Assembly: GCA_023627715.1 (NCBI GenBank)
Contig: JAMAHW010000115.1
Span: 1 to 64,000 of the forward strand
Length of the DNA: 64,000 bases
Reading direction: 5' to 3'
Source of the DNA: Periconia sp. R9002
Lineage: Eukaryota; Ascomycota; Dothideomycetes; Pleosporales; Periconiaceae
This document shows positions 1-11,607 of the stretch, one piece after another. The translations under genes and the position numbers were made by a program. Numbering within the stretch: the first letter of the stretch is position 1; every line of letters starts with the position of its first letter. The notes under the pieces were generated by a model, which saw only the letters and a program-made list of their open reading frames with translations, was not told the origin of the DNA and searched no databases.

Positions 1-444
1 AATGCAAACTTACCACGACCAAATCATGCGAGCGAACTACTTACCATTCGCGACCGGGCTCGGCAAGAGACCAGAACAGAGCACATACCATGCTTGGCAC
101 ACGGCTTATAGGATTGATGCCTTGTATAATTTCCGAGAACCGTTAGTTGGCAATTCTCTCCATCGGATGTATCGATACCGACGCGGCCAATTCGTACACC
201 TCTCACATTCATTGGCTCCGGCCGAACATCTCCAACAACGTACTACTATCAAGTATGCCCTACACTGAGCACAGTGGGTCTCAGGTACAATATCTCTAAA
301 AATCCAAACCGATAAACGAACAAGAGCCACTACGCACCTTCTCGACTAGCGCCGCGTAAGACCTAAGTACATAAACGTCCTCCCATCAGCAAAAGCAACC
401 TCTCCATCACCCCCAACCCTCCCAACCACACAAACACCCTCACC

Positions 445-1611
445 ATGCCAAAACCACCACCACCATCCCCCTCAAAACTCCACCGCGCCCTCCCCGCCTC
501 CCTCTTTCTCGTCCTCGGCCTAACAGCCTTCTACCTCATGGACATCCTAACCCTCATCTCCCACTACGACCCCCCGAGCGCCAAGGGCTACATCTCGCAC
601 GGGGGGACCGACACGGACGCCAAAACGCAGATTTTGCAAAGGTTCCATTGGGTGCCGTTTCTGGACGAGGTGTTCCGCGATGTCACGGTCGGGTTTGCGC
701 CGAGTAGTTTGGAGTTTGATGACGTGAGTCGGTGGCAGATGGGAAATTTCATGTTGGATATTGGGGTCATGTATTTTTTGCATGCGGGTGAGGGGGTTAG
801 GGGGGTGGCTGGGGGTGTGGTTGCTACGTAAGTGTGTTTTTTTTCGAGATGTTCCGATCCGGAGAGCGATTTCGGTGCTGATGTTTGTTGTTGGAAATAT
901 AGCCCTGCTTTCTTTGCGACGCTGGCGCAGCTCGGTGGTGGAGGCGTCATTGTACCCATGTACTATTTCTTCAACATCGTCTTTGGTCTTCCCGCAAACG
1001 GCGACGCAAAAACCAATTCCGAAGCACGGAGAATCAACATTCCCAAGGCCTGGATTTACACAATTGGCATCCTTATCTTCCACTACGTCCCGACGGCATA
1101 CATTTTCCACGCACCAAATATGGACGACCGACACTGGTGGACATGGGCATGGCAACTCTACCCCGTCCGCATCGCCATCTTCTATTACATCGTCCGCGCA
1201 ATCGGCACCGTGATTACGCTTCCCCTCCCCACTTCGCAGCCAAAGTCAAAGACGGAATATCAGAAGGATTTACTGTGGATGTTGAGTCCGTTCCTGCTTT
1301 TGTCCGCGGGTATGTGGATCTACACGCTGTTAAACTGTCCTTACCCACTCTCGACCGTCTTTTGGCCGCAACCGCTTTCTGATGTGAATGTGTTTAATGC
1401 GGGGACTTGGAATGAACGCATGCGGAGGACGTTGATCTTCGACCAGTGGTTTTTGTGTGGATCTACGTTTCTGTGGTTGATGTGGAGTGTGGAGAGTTTG
1501 AAGCAGGCGGTTGTGTTGGCATTGCAGATTGTGGTGTTGACCGTGATTGTCGGGCCTGGAGCAACGATGGGGATCCTATGGTGGGTTAAAGAGAGAAGGA
1601 CTGTAGGCTGA
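445..1611 (+). CDS. Multi-pass integral membrane protein, two exons
   Basis: I join 445..827 and 903..1611, giving 363 residues. The intron 828..902 starts GTAAGT and ends AG, and it splits a Thr codon. After splicing the frame runs openly across both halves, which is the main support for the model. Several long hydrophobic stretches are visible: near residues 15-35, around 105-120, 130-150, 180-200, 210-240, 255-275, and two near the C-terminus (about 310-355). I therefore expect seven or more membrane helices. The N-terminus is Pro-rich (MPKPPPPSPSK) and there is no cleavable signal peptide. A hydrophilic loop with acidic and His residues (about 45-95) separates the first two helices. I do not recognise the family. 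Small membrane-bound fungal terpene cyclases are also heptahelical but shorter, and I see no motif that assigns it there. No biosynthetic partner genes lie beside it. Confidence 0.82.
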
Positions 1612-2190
1612 CTTGGAAGAATACAGTGAATGGCTTCTATAGGAGGTAGATCCAGCTCAATCTCGTGATAGGTGGGCAACTTATTGCTCTGCAATTGAGG
1701 ATAGTACGGACTAATCGACCACACCTAAGGCTAACTGTGCATAGAAAATCTATCTAGGCTTTTTTCGTACACTAACTCTGAGACGTTAGCGTATTGCCAT
1801 GCTGAGTTAGATCAATCTATCACGTGTCTCTGTGGCGTCCTGTCATATGAAAATTCTCCTACATTCCAGTAGCTACCATCCCGACGTGTGTAAATTTCAG
1901 CACGTTGGCACAGTGATTGGTCGGCTATCTTTACCGATACAGAACTCAGCAGATTCCACTACCCCTCCACGAATAGACTCATCGTATCTCTTGTCTCCCA
2001 CTTCGTATCGTTACGAAAGACATGAAGATACCGTGGAAGTGAGAAGTCCATAGCCGTTGAGGCTGTTCTCACCTTGCAGCTCTTCTCGATTCCAGACGCC
2101 ACTCAATTTGTCAGCCCCTGGGCTATAAAGCCACAATACCCAGAAGAAAAAAGAGTTGTCACAGAGTCAGCTCCGACCACGCCCTGAGAA

Positions 2191-3747
2191 ATGGGGCTCC
2201 TCGAAATTCCCCTCGAAATTTTGGATGTCGTCCTCGACCTGAGTCTACCGCAGGGGATCGAAGGCCTTGCGCTCTCATGCAAGGCTATCTACGAACGAGC
2301 TACCCCACAAATCCAGCGTCATAACGCGCTCAAGCGCATGTGGCGATTGACCAACAACCAAAGAACCCGCCGAACTGACGATACCCTCCAGATATTGTAT
2401 GATCTATATCTAGAGCCTCAGGCAGCAGCATACATCGAGGTGCTGGATCTGTGGGATGCCCGGATCGGCAACGATGGTCATTATCTCCTTCCCGATCAAT
2501 GGCCGCAAGAGGTCCCGGAAAGCAGGGGTATAGACGCCAACGCTCCTAGCTCGATCAACTTCCGCGACGATCCCCAGGCCATGGATAACCTAAGAGATTT
2601 CGTTGCTGAGTCGTTCCGACTCGTGAATGTTGATGTTAACATGGAGGAGGTCTGGGCAGATATCATGGCGGCTGAGCTGCATCCAGAGGAAGACAACTAC
2701 AAAGAATCGGTATGGACGATCCTGAGCCTTCTCGTTCTGCTTCCCAATATCACCACCCTCCGGCTTCCGGGTTGGTGGGATGGCCCGGAAACGGAAGTTG
2801 CCAACAACTTATTCAAGGCTGCAAATAGCTCCAGCGGCCCACCTGGCCCGCTTCACAAACTCAAAACAATCTTGCCGTTTATGGATATGGGTTACGAACA
2901 AAAAACACCTTTGCAGAGCGTGCAGGCTTTCATGATGCCAAGTACCATGAGAGAGCTTTACCTAGTCAGTGCAGTTGCTGTTGACGATGGATACACAGGA
3001 CACCCATTTGTATGGACTTTCCCTGGTCTTACAAGCTCCATAACACGCATGGAGCTTGTAGCATGTTGCATGGATGCGGACGGCATTTCCGCCCTAGTCT
3101 CACATACCCCCAACCTCACCACCTTCAAGTACTCCCACCAGACCAAATACCACGGCTGCCAGCACGACTGGAACCCCGGTACCTTTATCGAAGCACTAGG
3201 CAACCACTGCGGTAACACCATCACCGAACTCGCCCTCTCCATCGAAACCCTATACGGCAGCATCATCAACGGAGCCTCCTCCTTCCGTTTCTTCCCTCAT
3301 CTAGAAAAGCTAGAAATCGACATTGAAATCTTCTGCGGCCCGCCCGTGGAATCCGGCCAGCGCCAGGGCGAAGACGCATACACCCCCCCCGGCGACAACC
3401 CCTGGACCAAAGTAGATATCCCCTGCATAGGTACCATGCTCCCGGAATCCGTCCGCGAAGTGCAAATCAACATCAACCACGCCCAACCCGATCGCGAAGC
3501 GCTCAACGCTCTCTTGAAAAACTTGCGCGAGCAGAGAGCGACTAGGTTGCACCATTTGGAACGCGTCATTATTAGGCAATATAATAGCAATAGCTTGCAG
3601 GATGTTGCGGATCGCGCCGGTGCCACGCTCGAACTCCTTGCCGAGAGCGTGTTTGGCCCGTATCGGAGATCGCATGTTCCTGAGTGGAAGCGCAAGTTCT
3701 TTGAGCGGACGCAGAGGCTTCTCGAGGGTAATGCTGAGTCGGAATAA
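2191..3747 (+). CDS. F-box-like / leucine-rich-repeat type protein
   Basis: This is an uninterrupted 518-residue frame. It begins with an F-box-like helix pattern (MGLLEIPLEILDVVLDLSL followed by a GLALSCKAIYERA segment), which is how many expanded fungal F-box proteins start. The remaining roughly 450 residues contain scattered LRR-like strands such as LLPNITTLRLPG and TEDLALS-like turns, without a clean repeat period. Known F-box proteins recruit Skp1-Cullin1 ubiquitin ligases; here that is inference from the N-terminus only. The codon use is regular, and the start is the first ATG after a TATAAAG-like stretch (2123-2130) and a purine-rich leader. Synonymous GC rises after about position 3050, where the sequence becomes C-rich in third positions. 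No intron is needed. It could also be described simply as a fungal hypothetical protein of the F-box superfamily. Confidence 0.8.
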   Translation: MGLLEIPLEILDVVLDLSLPQGIEGLALSCKAIYERATPQIQRHNALKRMWRLTNNQRTRRTDDTLQILYDLYLEPQAAAYIEVLDLWDARIGNDGHYLLPDQWPQEVPESRGIDANAPSSINFRDDPQAMDNLRDFVAESFRLVNVDVNMEEVWADIMAAELHPEEDNYKESVWTILSLLVLLPNITTLRLPGWWDGPETEVANNLFKAANSSSGPPGPLHKLKTILPFMDMGYEQKTPLQSVQAFMMPSTMRELYLVSAVAVDDGYTGHPFVWTFPGLTSSITRMELVACCMDADGISALVSHTPNLTTFKYSHQTKYHGCQHDWNPGTFIEALGNHCGNTITELALSIETLYGSIINGASSFRFFPHLEKLEIDIEIFCGPPVESGQRQGEDAYTPPGDNPWTKVDIPCIGTMLPESVREVQININHAQPDREALNALLKNLREQRATRLHHLERVIIRQYNSNSLQDVADRAGATLELLAESVFGPYRRSHVPEWKRKFFERTQRLLEGNAESE

Positions 3748-4556
3748 TCGTTGCTATTGATCTATAGATAGAATTGTACGCTGGTGGAACTGTTATGGGG
3801 TAGTGGGGACAGTCCCTTCCTGGATGAGGACTCCTAACCGTGTTTTGATAATTGTTTGATAGGTTTACTTCAGTAATGTCCATCTTTTTACGCACAATTT
3901 CAGCGGGTGTATGGATTCCCCCTCTTGCAAATGTAGCGACACTGTTTCCCTGTGAACTAGGTTCTTTTTCTATCTGACCTAGGGATTCCAAGCATTTGGT
4001 TAAGATGGAATACAAGAACGAAGCAGAACGACACACCTCTCACGCCCACTCCTCACCATAACTTCCAACACAATCTCCATCCACTCCCCGTCCAGTGAAA
4101 ACAACCCCAACAGCCTCACCACCTCCCCTCTTACACTAATTCCAAACCCTCTCCGTCCGCGGCGTCGGGCCTTATCTACACTGAGGTCAAAAAGAAACGA
4201 AATCACACTCTCCGTCAGAACAAATCGGCATTCTTTATTCGTACACGATCAATCAATGTATTCTTTCCAATTCGCCAGGGTATTGGCAAGGACCAGCGTG
4301 GAAAACGTAGTAGGCACCTAAAGCAGGATGTTGTTGGTTTGTAGATTGAAGTTGGTATAGTCAGAATAAGGGGGTATAAAATGTGTGTTTCGTGCGTGTC
4401 ATCATGTGGAGTCTTAATGATAAAAACTTTGTACATAGGGTGTGATATGACAATACGTTACCTGTATACATGAGCCGGCCCCCTTTTCTCTACTTAACCT
4501 ACTTCAATTTATTAAAAGGCAATTCCATACAATAGAAACACGCACAAGAAGAACAA
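3748..4556. other. Intergenic, about 0.8 kb, no supported gene
   Basis: This lies between two convergent genes. Open frames on the minus strand (4000-4206, 4215-4436) lack splice support or recognisable domains. AT-rich 3' flanks on both sides fit two facing 3' UTRs. Confidence 0.6.
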
Positions 4557-7500
4557 TCAAGACTTCCGTAACAGGACCAGATGAGATCCAGCCTGCACAG
4601 TATCCCCCGGTTTCACGAGGACCTTCTCAACCTTGACACCGCCCTCCACTTTCATAGCCTCAACCACAGAATCCGGCGTCTTGACCGCAATCTCCAGCTT
4701 CATCGCCTCGAGGATAACGAGCTGCAACCAAATTAGCATCCGCACAAAACAAACACGAAGCAATTCCCAACTCACCACAGTATCTTCCTGCACACCATCC
4801 CCCTCACCAACCTCCACCTTCCAAACATTCGCATCAACCGGCGCCTCAACCGCAACCACATTCTCATCCTCCAACAACTTCCCCACGGTCCCCTCATCCA
4901 CTGTATGCTCCGCCTTCTCCCTCCTCCACCGCTCCAAACTCTCATTCTCCGCATTGACCATTTCCTCCTGCGCCGCATACTGCTTTTCGCGGATCCCGCG
5001 CACTTCTTCCGCCGTCGCGTCGAGCAACTTGTTGTGCTCGCCCATGTCGAACTCGATATCTTCATACTCAAACTCGTACTTCCCCGCCCTCCACTTCGCG
5101 AGCAGAACATCGAGTTCATCCTCACTAACGCGGTAATACGTCAAGATATCGAAATCCCTAAACAGCCACGGCCGCGACGGTGAGAAGCCGGCTTTGTACC
5201 CGTAGTAATCCCAGCAAGGCACCGTGCGGCCGGTCATTTGGTATCCGCCGGGGGAGTCGACGGGGTAGATGGACATGCAGGAGCCGCCCCAGGAGACGGT
5301 GCCCTCGGGGGTGAAGACGCGCGAGGGGTTCATTTTGGGACACGACATGCGGTTGCGCGGGTCTACGGGGAGCGAGACGGTGTTGCCGCAGAAGAAGCCG
5401 ACGACAACGGCCATGAATTGGCCGGTTAGGTAGATGTGTTTGAGTTGGTCCGGGGTGAAGGCGTTGTTTTTGGCGAGGAAGGCGAGGTTGTCTGGGAGGT
5501 AGGGGGCGTGGGGTCGTTGGTTGGTCATGTAGCGTTGTGTGGCTTCGGTTTGGAGTTTGGATTCGAAGGAGAGGGGGAGTTTGAAGAGGCGGGTCGGGAC
5601 TTTGGTGGTGCGGAGGTCGCCGAGGGAGGTTTCGAGAGTTTGGAGGTGGTGGACTAGGTGTGAGCGAGGGAGGGAGAGGCCGTCGTAGTGGATGAGGAGC
5701 GTGGTGCAGCAGCCTACGGTGTTGGTTATGTGGGTTTTGGTGTCTGGAGGTGTTGAAGAGGAGTGGAGGGCGTTTTCGAGGGCGGTGACGCGGCACCGGT
5801 GGTTCAGGTCGAAGTTTTCGTTGCCGTATTCGACAATCAGGTTGTCGTCGCCTCCCTGCTTATCGTTAGTGGTGATTTCATCCGTCTATTTACATGGGCC
5901 TCACCTGGCGGTACTTTACGGTGGGCACATGCCCATCCCCTTCTTTCTCCCATATAATTGCCTTCTCGATTTCCCCGTCATGAAAGTCTACATGGCATCC
6001 CTGGATTTTCTCAATCCTATCAAAACCACTTCCACTCTTCACGGCGTTTTCGATGGAGTCCAAGTAAGCGTTATTCGACTTTCTCTTCTTCAACGCATCT
6101 GTAAGGCTCACGCGGATGAACTTCAACGTGTTTCCGGCCTTGAGCTGACCCAGTTTCCACCACTCTGCCTTGATGACAGTGGTACTGCTCACAAAACCGC
6201 CAAAATTGGGCCCGTCGACCGGAAATATGCATGGGTCGTCTCCGGTCCAGTTCAACGCTCCCACTGGGTACCCGTATTCGATGAGATTGCTAGGATGTGC
6301 ACCGCCTTCTCCGCCGTCTTTACGTGCCCACTTCGGCACAGGACCGACTAGTCGAATACCACTTCGCGACGCATTGTGAGAGATTTTCCACTCGGTACTA
6401 TAAATCATCTCGATATCTTCAGGTAAGAAGTATCCCTCATCGTGCGGACCTACCATGGCCCTGATTTCCCAGTGAGTTTTGTAAACTGGCCTGATGCGAT
6501 CCGGAAGTGAAACTGGCGCAGATGATATTTCCGAAATATCGGCAGCAATCTGAAGAAGATCTCCGGGTGCGAGAGCACGTCCTTGATAACCACCAATAGC
6601 AACTAAAGGTGACGTAGACTTTGACCCGAAATAATCGGCAACGTTCGAGAAACCACCGTAGACGGCGAGGTATGATCGGCAGCCGCCTCCAGTGGTCTTT
6701 CCAATTTTAAGTCTCTGACCCGCCTCAATCTTCACCCGCGTCCACATGGGAAAGGCCTCGCCATCAAGAGTGGACTCCATAGACGCACCGCACAGGGCTA
6801 CCACAGCTGGCCCAACGAAGCGCAAATCCGGTCCGCTCAATGTGATTTCCAACCCTTCCTTACCACGCGGATTGCCCACGAGCATATTTGCAATTTGAAA
6901 TGCGAGCGGATCCATCGGACCTGAATGTGGAATACCTTTGCCTACAGTTGGTCTGCCTGGAAGATCTTGTATAAGTGTGTATGCACCTGCTGATATAACG
7001 TCGATGGCATGGGGTTCATATTTGAAGTCTTTGAGGAAGCTTGTCTTGGTGTCGCCTGCTTTGTACCGGGAGTCATCGAGAATCTCCGCGAGGAATTCAA
7101 GATTCGTGGGTGGTCCGCAGATGAAGGAGCCAGTGAGTAGAGTTTTCAATCCAGCAATGGCGTCGTTTCGGCTCTTCGCATGAACCATTGCTTTTGCAAT
7201 CAAGGGGTCTATTCCCTGTCAGAACTATTGTTGGAAGCGGAGACATCGCAACATACCGTAGTTCGGGGTGATTCGCGACCCAGTAAATACCTAAATTCGC
7301 ACGTATAAAGTCAGTGAAACCCAACCAGGCGTTGCATAGCAGGTGATGAAAATCTCAAAACGCCATACAACCTGCAGTCTTGGACTACTTTGTATCTGGA
7401 AAACATACCCATGTGTCAATACGGCTCCCTTCAACTTCTTTCCATTCTACTTTTTGAAGGAGGCCAGGCGATGGCGCATAGTCCTTCAATGGGTTCTCGG

Positions 7501-8613
7501 CGTACACACGAGCCTCGATAGCCGCACCAGATGGACTTTCTGGCTGCATGCTTTTCAGTGCGTCCCCATCGATCCCTCTTTTACCTGCCAGTTCAGCGTC
7601 TGCCTGCTTCAGCATAAGTTCCACCAAGTCCACTCCGTAACAAAGCTCCGTAATGCCATGCTCCACTTGCAGACGAGTATTCATCTCCAAGAAAAAGAAA
7701 TCACCCGATTTGTCGTCGACTAGATATTCGACGGTTCCCGCAGATCCATATTTGATGGACTCAGCCAGGCGGACAGCTGCCTCACCCAGCTTCTTGCGCA
7801 GTTCTGGGTGTCTCTCGACGAACGGACTGGGGCATTCTTCAATGACCTTTTGATGTCTGCGCTGAATGGAGCATTCGCGCTCACCAAAGTGAATAGCTTG
7901 ACCTTGTCCATTGCCAAAAACCTGCACTTCGATATGATGGCTTTCCGGGTAAAACGCCTCGAGGAATACGCCGTCGTTCTTGAACAATGACTTCCCGCGA
8001 GACTGCACCATGCGAAATCCTTCGCGCACCTCTTGTGTACTGTTGGCGGTGATCAGCCCCATGCCACCACCACCACCCGTCGCCTTCAACATAATGGGAA
8101 ACCCGATATTTTCGGCCGCTTTCGCAGCAGCTTCTTCGTCCTCAACCAATCCTTTGGTTCCTGGAACTATAGGCACATTGGCGGCTTCTGCTAATCCTCG
8201 CGCAACGTGCTTGACGCCGAATTCTTCAATGGCCTCTGCATTTGGGCCTACCCACCCAATTCCTGCTTCTTTTATACTTCTCGCAAAATTCGCGTTTTCA
8301 CTCAAGAATCCATAACCGGGGATGATGGCGTCTACATTGTTCTCCTTTGCAATGCGCAAGATTTCGGCTTCGTCGGTATATGCATTGTTCGCGGAGAGCG
8401 GAACGGCATGATCAGCGTCTCTGACATGCTGGGATGCCGCATCTGCTTCTGAATAGATGGCTATGGTTCGAATGTTAAGCTTCTTCGCAGTTCTACAAAT
8501 GCGAACCTATGGATGGTACTCGTTAGACGTGTGGTATCGATAAGTACGAGGAAGCTTGGACCAACCGCGATTTCGCCTCGGTTGGCGATCAAGAGTGTTT
8601 TCAGTTTCTCCAT
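4557..8613 (-). CDS. Urea-carboxylase-like biotin enzyme: BC + PxpC + PxpB + biotinyl
   Basis: Six exons on the minus strand: 8566..8613, 7409..8506, 7257..7290, 5905..7208, 4776..5855, 4557..4721, giving 1242 residues. All introns are GT-AG and every join restores the family sequence. Residues 1-450 are biotin carboxylase, with the N-terminal ANRGEIA motif, the ATP-grasp loop KATGGGGGMG and the catalytic segment EMNTRLQVEHGITE. About 460-760 is the AHS2/KipA (PxpC) domain. About 830-1050 is the AHS1/KipI (PxpB) domain, followed by a charged coiled stretch. The C-terminus is a biotinyl domain with biotin lysine K1196 in LEAMKLE. The length fits urea carboxylase. The amidohydrolase (allophanate hydrolase) domain of fungal urea amidolyase is absent. 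The divergent neighbour encodes PxpA, so I infer an ATP- and biotin-linked 5-oxoproline (or related lactam) hydrolysis role rather than urea use. Substrate is not provable from sequence. Confidence 0.9.
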
Positions 8614-9110
8614 CTTCCGATATTTATTTATGGCAGTCGAAAATGCACTCGATGGCTATGGATGTCACGAATATAACAGCATTTCTAGGAAAACCTGAAA
8701 ACCTGCCGACCACGGTTCGGATACAGCCACGATAGCGACCACGCGTCTATCCGAACCCCGCCTTACCCTCCGCTACACATGGCTTGATACCGTTCTTTAT
8801 CAGACGCCACGAGGGACTTCCCCGAAACCAGCCAAGATATGCGTCACCTCCATGCCTATAGAGTCGTTCTGTCGCGTTCGATTCGACGGAACGGCTCCGT
8901 TCAGCGTTTAGGGCGCGAGATGTGGATTTGTGACGACGTCATCGCGTCTAAGGGACCACGGAGGAGCGGACCAGTGGAGAAGAGGGGTTGATAACATGAC
9001 ACGAACGCGGATTTGAGCGACATGTTTAGCCTTAGGGATGGCTATCCATGTCCTGTCTTGAGCCGAGAAAACATCGCGACCTCGACGTGAAATCGAACGG
9101 AAACTTCGCC
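8614..9110. promoter_or_regulatory. Shared divergent promoter with CGG-N7-CCG palindrome
   Basis: About 0.5 kb separates the two start codons. At 8887..8899 there is a CGG-N7-CCG arrangement inside a perfect palindrome GAACGG-CT-CCGTTC (8889..8902). That is the geometry bound by Zn2Cys6 dimers. A TGACGACGTCA-like bZIP element lies near 8931. The motifs are read directly; their use by any factor is inference. Confidence 0.4.
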
Positions 9111-10070
9111 ATGCCAGTGATCAAGCATCCCGTCAAGCTCAATGTCGATTTAGGGGAAGGATACGGCAACTTCAAGTGTGGACCGGACGATGAACTTATT
9201 CCCCTTATCGACCATGCGAATGTCGCGTGCGGCTTCCACGCTGGGTATGTCGCCAGCCACCTCACCGTTCGCGATAATTTATAAATGGCTAACAGTCGCA
9301 GTGACCCTCTGATCATGCAGAATACGGTCCGCGCCTGTAAAGAGCATGGGATCGCTGTAGGCGCGCATCCCGGACTCCCTGACATTCAAGGCTTCGGCCG
9401 TCGCGAGATCAAAATGTCCCCCGAGGAACTCACTGCCGCGGTACGATATCAAGTCGGTGCGCTCAAAGCGTTTCTGGATGCTGAGGGCATGGAATTGCAT
9501 CACGTCAAGCCGCATGGGATACTATACGGGATGATGTATCGGGATAAGGAAACATGCAGAGCTGTGTATGCGGGGGTACCAAAGGGTACAACCGTGTTCG
9601 GATTGGCAGGGACAATACACGAGGAGGTAGCCAAAGAGATGGGTCTGCCATTCGTCGCGGAGCTGTACGGAGATGTGAAATATAACGCGGATAAGACACT
9701 GGTGATTGACCGCAAAAAGAAGTGCGTTCACTGATCAGCATTTGTTGTGTGTTGCTGATATTGCGCAGGCCGTGGCATCCGGACGAGACGAAGAGGCATG
9801 TCCAGACTCAGGTGGAAAATGCGACTGTCACTGCTGTCACAGGAGAAGAGCTTCAACTACCGGTTGGCGATTATCATGTTTCGCTGTGCTGCCATTCTGA
9901 TTCTCCTGGCGCGGTAGACATTGTTAAAGCCGCGCGGCAGATAGTAGGTGCGTATACCTGGGCAAAAGAAGATGTTTGGTTCCCGCGGCATCTCAATGTC
10001 TTCGTCTTCGTGGATTATGCTAACTGCATGCTTTTGTTTAGACGAGTTCAACCAAAAGTACTTCCCCTGA
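9111..10070 (+). CDS. LamB/YcsF family protein, 5-oxoprolinase subunit A (PxpA) homologue
   Basis: I join 9111..9244, 9302..9721, 9769..9947 and 10042..10070, giving 253 residues, the usual bacterial length (about 245-255). Family signatures are [10 protein letters not shown] at the N-terminus, [14 protein letters not shown] across the first splice, GAHPGLPD, and VKPHGILYG. The C-terminus ends [11 protein letters not shown] after the last 29-nt exon. Introns begin GTATGT, GTGCGT and GTGCGT and all end AG. An in-frame ATG at 9048 would add 21 residues. I prefer 9111 because it has G at -3 and matches the family start. In bacteria PxpA works with PxpB and PxpC to open 5-oxoproline to glutamate at the cost of ATP. 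The fused PxpC-PxpB enzyme is transcribed away from the same promoter, strongly suggesting they act together in the cytosol. Confidence 0.9.
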
Positions 10071-10521
10071 TCTTAGACCAATTTCCGGGCATCGTTCGCA
10101 CAGATTTAAACCTAGGCAGATTAACTCGTGATTGTCAAATACCAATTTTTATGCGTTAAGCCTACCGTTTATATTTAGAAACCGTGATAAAATGTGCCAT
10201 ATCCTTCACCAATGCATGGATGGATGGACATGTAAACTGCCCTCGACTCTGCCGCCATGTTCTCCGCGTGTGAGAAAGGCGGAATAGATAACTAGGAGTC
10301 ACGGTTTATTCAAGCCAGTATTTAACGCGTGCAAGACCCAAAATGCTGGTGTTGTTGCTTTACCTAGACCAGATCCCTACAAGCTTATTTGATGTGAGCA
10401 TCATTCAATCGCAATCCCTTCGTCATCCTAAAGTAGCATTGTTGATCAGCACAATATATATACATGAATTAAGTAAGGCATTTGATCATCAGTATCTTCC
10501 ATACCAAACAAATCCTACAGT

Positions 10522-11607
10522 ATGAGCCATGCCGACAATTACGGCCTCACGCCGCCATTCACAAAAATCGCTCTTTTCGGAGCCAACGGCCAAATTGGCG
10601 ACTTCATACTAGACGCTCTTGTTCATCCACCACGACATCAATTCGAGATTCTCGCCTTTATACCTCCATCCACGCAATTGCAATCCAACAAGGACGCCAA
10701 AAACGTCACCGTAAAAGAATTCGATCTCACAAAAGTATCCCGAGAAGAGCTCGCTTCTCAACTAAAGGGTGTCGACGCGGTAGTAAGCGCGTTAAATGGA
10801 AAGGCTCTGGAAGCTCAATCGACCATACAAGATGCGGCCGCGGATGCGCGAGTAAAAAGATTCTACCCTAGTGAATATGGGATGCATAATATTTATCGCA
10901 AACCCGGTGATCCAAAGGGTTATGTGCATCCGGCATGGAATTTGAAAGCCGAGTATGTCGTCCCCCATCTCGTCATTCCTTTTTCAATCGATACGTAGAC
11001 ACAAATGCTAACCTCGCCCCAAAGCGTGAACGAGCAAGCCCTTCTCCACCCCTCGGTCCGCAACGGCAGCATGTCCTTCACCATGATCGGCTGCGGCGAC
11101 TTTTACAACCAAGTCCGCGAAAAGACCTGGTGTCCCTGGGCCCAACCTCCCTCGTCCACCCCCTACAAATTCCACGTCATCGGCTCCCCCTCTGCACAAG
11201 CCGACTTCACGCACCTCGCCGACTTCGCCGCCTTCCTCGTCGCAACCCTTCTAGAGCCGCAGAAATCGCACAACCAATTCATAAACGTCGTGTCGGACAC
11301 GATTTCCCACGACGAGATCAAGGCCCTGCTAGAGAAGTACAGCGGGAAGGAGGTGGTGATGGATGTGTGGGATTTGAGCGAGATGCATAAAGTGATTGAG
11401 ACCGAAGGAAAGAGTGTTCAAGAGGAGGAGTTGAGGGATAGTGCGTTCCCGGTGGATTTTTGGTTTTTGGTCAAGGGGTTGCAGGGGTCTGGAAAGTTTG
11501 TGAGACATCCGAGTCAGATTCATAATGGAATGTTTCCTGAAGTGAGGAGGACGAGCTTTGACAAGTATTTTAAAGAGAGGTTTGGGGAGGGGGGTGCGAA
11601 GCTGTAG
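10522..11607 (+). CDS. NmrA-like / isoflavone-reductase-type NAD(P)-binding protein
   Basis: I join 10522..10952 and 11025..11607, giving 337 residues. The intron (GTATGT...CAAAG) splits an Asp codon. The N-terminus has the Rossmann dinucleotide motif ALFGANGQIGDFI (GxxGxxG). It is followed by GVDAVVSAL and the conserved KRFYPSEYG segment typical of the isoflavone-reductase branch of atypical SDRs. The C-terminal half carries DFTHLADFAAFLVATLL, where this group places its substrate lid. Members either reduce small aromatic or terpenoid substrates with NADPH or act as redox-sensing regulators (NmrA); the SEYG segment leans toward the reductase group. It is 450 bp downstream of the PxpA homologue in the same direction, but nothing links it functionally. 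Confidence 0.88.

Noticed and set aside
547..1155. 202-codon antisense frame over the first gene
   Set aside because: It is a shadow of the spliced membrane-protein gene, whose exon join and hydrophobic pattern are convincing.
5158..5796. 212-codon Pro/Arg/His-rich frame
   Set aside because: It is a shadow frame of the PxpB domain exon of the biotin enzyme, produced by high GC.
4557..8613. Annotation as urea amidolyase (DUR1,2)
   Set aside because: The amidohydrolase half is absent; only the carboxylase half plus PxpC/PxpB domains is encoded.
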